From Bubalus kerabau (taxonomy: Eukaryota; Chordata; Mammalia; Artiodactyla; Bovidae), in assembly GCF_029407905.1 (NCBI RefSeq), contig NC_073624.1:3112501-3176500 (forward strand): 64,000 nucleotides of DNA, in the 5' to 3' direction. A program made the translations under genes and the position numbers. The notes below the pieces were generated by a model. The model was not told where the DNA came from. It saw only the letters and a list, made by a program, of their open reading frames with translations, and did not search any database. Position 1 is the first letter of the stretch. Each line of letters begins with the position of its first letter. Shown piece after piece: positions 62,309 to 64,000 of this stretch.

Positions 62309-64000
62309 GGGCCAGCTGTGGGAACCGTGTCCCAGACAATGACGACAGACCAATTATGTTGCGATACTTTCAAATTTAGAAATTTATTTTTGATAGCTGA
62401 ATATTGATTTTAGAAAAATAACGTTTTCGTCAGCAGTTTTTGTGGATGCATTTGGTATTTTCGGTTCTGTGTGCATCTGTGGGTGCATCTCATGTGTCTC
62501 AGCCCCGGCAGGTGGCCCGTGCCAGCTGGGGAGCGCGGGCCCCTTAGATTGCAGCCGCGCTGACGGCCCGCCCGTGGCTCTAACGCAGCAACTCAGGGGC
62601 AGCGCGTTGCACCGCAGGCGTCCGTGGGGTCCCTGGGCTGCTCGGCAGGACCTGCCCTGCAGCGCTGGTGGTCAGCCCCTGCTCAGTCGCGGTTCGCTTT
62701 GTAGCACTTACCTCTTCCCTCGCAGTTAGAGCAGCGCATCTGGACCCTTCCTGTCTCGCACGTCTACCAGGCAACGATGTCCTGGTCCGCCTCCGGGGCA
62801 GCCTGGTCCAGCGCGTGCGGCAGGCACTCCCCAGGCTGCACTCCTGTCACAGCAGCGCTTCTAGACAATCCGGCGGGAGGACAGGTCAGGCGCCTCGGAA
62901 ACCAGCCGCTCGTGGCGCCCTGGCGAGTGTCTCAGCGCTCAGACGCCCCGAGCGCTCTCCCCACGGCGGGGGCTGCCGTTCCCTGGGCTCGGTGGCCCGA
63001 CGGGAAGCAGCCCGTGAACTTCGGACCGAGCGCCCCACCGCCGTGGGGAGAGGGTCCCACGTCCCGGGGTGCCCTTCCTGCAGCCCCGTCTGTACACCTG
63101 ATCCCAGCCCATGCCTTTGTTGTCTTCACACTTCCATGTATTTATTGCAAGGCGCGTCCTGTAAACCGGAAGAGCATACAGTGTCCTCGCTGGCCGTGTT
63201 TTCCTTTGTTTGCTGCGCAAGTGCGGGCCCCACCCCGGACCGGGGGGCGCCTGGCCTGGCCCCGTTTCATCTGTGTTTGTGCTTCTGTGCGTGGACGACG
63301 CACCTGCAGCAGCTTTATCTGAGACCTAAGAGGATGCTGCCCCCATTTGGACTTGTGAAAAGGGAGTTCGACTGTTACCAAGAGGCGGCTTGAGGGCCAC
63401 CGGCCACCACACAGGGTCCGGCGGTCACCTTCGCGTCTAACAGATGTCCTTCATTCTCAGAACTCGTATGTGTTGCATGTCCTGTCTCATTCCCACCCAG
63501 GGCAGCTTCGACAGGAGTTTTTCAGGAGACCGTGTTTCTACAGGGTCCCCAAGAGGGTCTCCGCGGTCTTGATCGTCCCTGCGAAACGTCAATCACTGGT
63601 CTGCCCCGAAGCCCATTGTGTTGCTAGAAAAACAGTGTAGGCCGAGTAAGCATGTTCTGTTCAAGAAGGAACCCCCACCCCCACCCCTGTAATGCCACGT
63701 GGTCCCCAGTGGCCTTGGCCATATTCACCAACCGCTTGCTGACCTTCAAAACCGCAGATTCTGGAACTGTCCCCAGGGGTCATGTGACTGTCTGAGCCCC
63801 CACCCCCACCCCAGGCGCTGCGGATGACCTCCCCCCCCCAACCCCGGGACCGGAGTACCTCTCTGACCTTCCCACGAGCCAGGACTCTGGTGGAGTGACC
63901 ACAGCCTAAACTCCAGGATTTTAAGGAAAAATCGGAACTGATGGCTGGACGGGGAGGACCCGGGGTCGGGGTCGCTGGGAAGTGCTGGTCCAGTCGTGAC
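62309..64000 (+). other. CERK: CERK 3' UTR, open at the window end
   Basis: Non-coding sequence follows the stop without interruption by any recognised transposon, unlike every other 1.7-kb stretch near it. An A/T-rich patch (62340-62460, several TTTATT/TTTTAG motifs) is followed by GC-rich sequence. I see no AATAAA or ATTAAA. Human CERK has a 3' UTR of more than 2 kb, so I infer that the UTR continues past 64000. Confidence 0.7.

Overview
This is ruminant (bovid-type) nuclear DNA. Tail-end fragments of the BovB (RTE) LINE, Bov-tA and Bov-A2 SINEs, CHR-type SINEs, ungulate L1 ends and two solo endogenous-retrovirus LTRs occur throughout, a combination typical of cattle, buffalo, sheep and goats. 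I cannot fix the species. No bacterial, phage or CRISPR sequence is present.

The window holds one protein gene I can support: ceramide kinase (CERK), plus strand, with a complete coding sequence. I placed 13 coding exons by hand. All 12 introns are GT..AG, every phase is consistent, and the exons join into 1608 nt (535 residues plus stop). The start codon is in exon 1 at 24413, inside a CpG island, and the stop codon is at 62306-62308. The 3' UTR runs on to the end of the window with no AATAAA seen, so the transcript probably ends beyond 64000.

Layout: 1-23.8 kb is upstream intergenic DNA without a recognisable gene. It has GC-rich unique stretches and a nested pile of transposons at 8.3-12.9 kb, where one ancient antisense L1 is split by CHR, BovB, LTR and SINE insertions. 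Next come the CpG-island promoter and exon 1 (23.9-24.9 kb). Intron 1 is very long (24.5-46.5 kb) and carries a short interstitial (TTAGGG)n tract, a CpG-dense minisatellite of about 2 kb at 31.2-33.2 kb, an L1 end and a solo LTR. Exons 2-13 are packed into 46.5-62.3 kb.

The most interesting signals are not new genes. They are: (1) the 2-kb intron-1 minisatellite, whose 24- and 30-bp units leave long reading frames open on both strands; (2) the telomere-like tract; (3) a second, G-rich minisatellite that starts 17 nt after the exon 6 splice donor; (4) a BovB tail that ends within about 20 nt of the exon 11 acceptor and probably supplies its branch point; (5) a 5'-inverted (twin-primed) L1 with intact target-site duplications; (6) an N-terminus that no longer fits the N-myristoylation pattern of human CERK. 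I found no convincing undescribed biological system. The minisatellite is the best candidate for something locally unusual.

Family names for repeats and comparisons with human CERK come from memory, not from a search.
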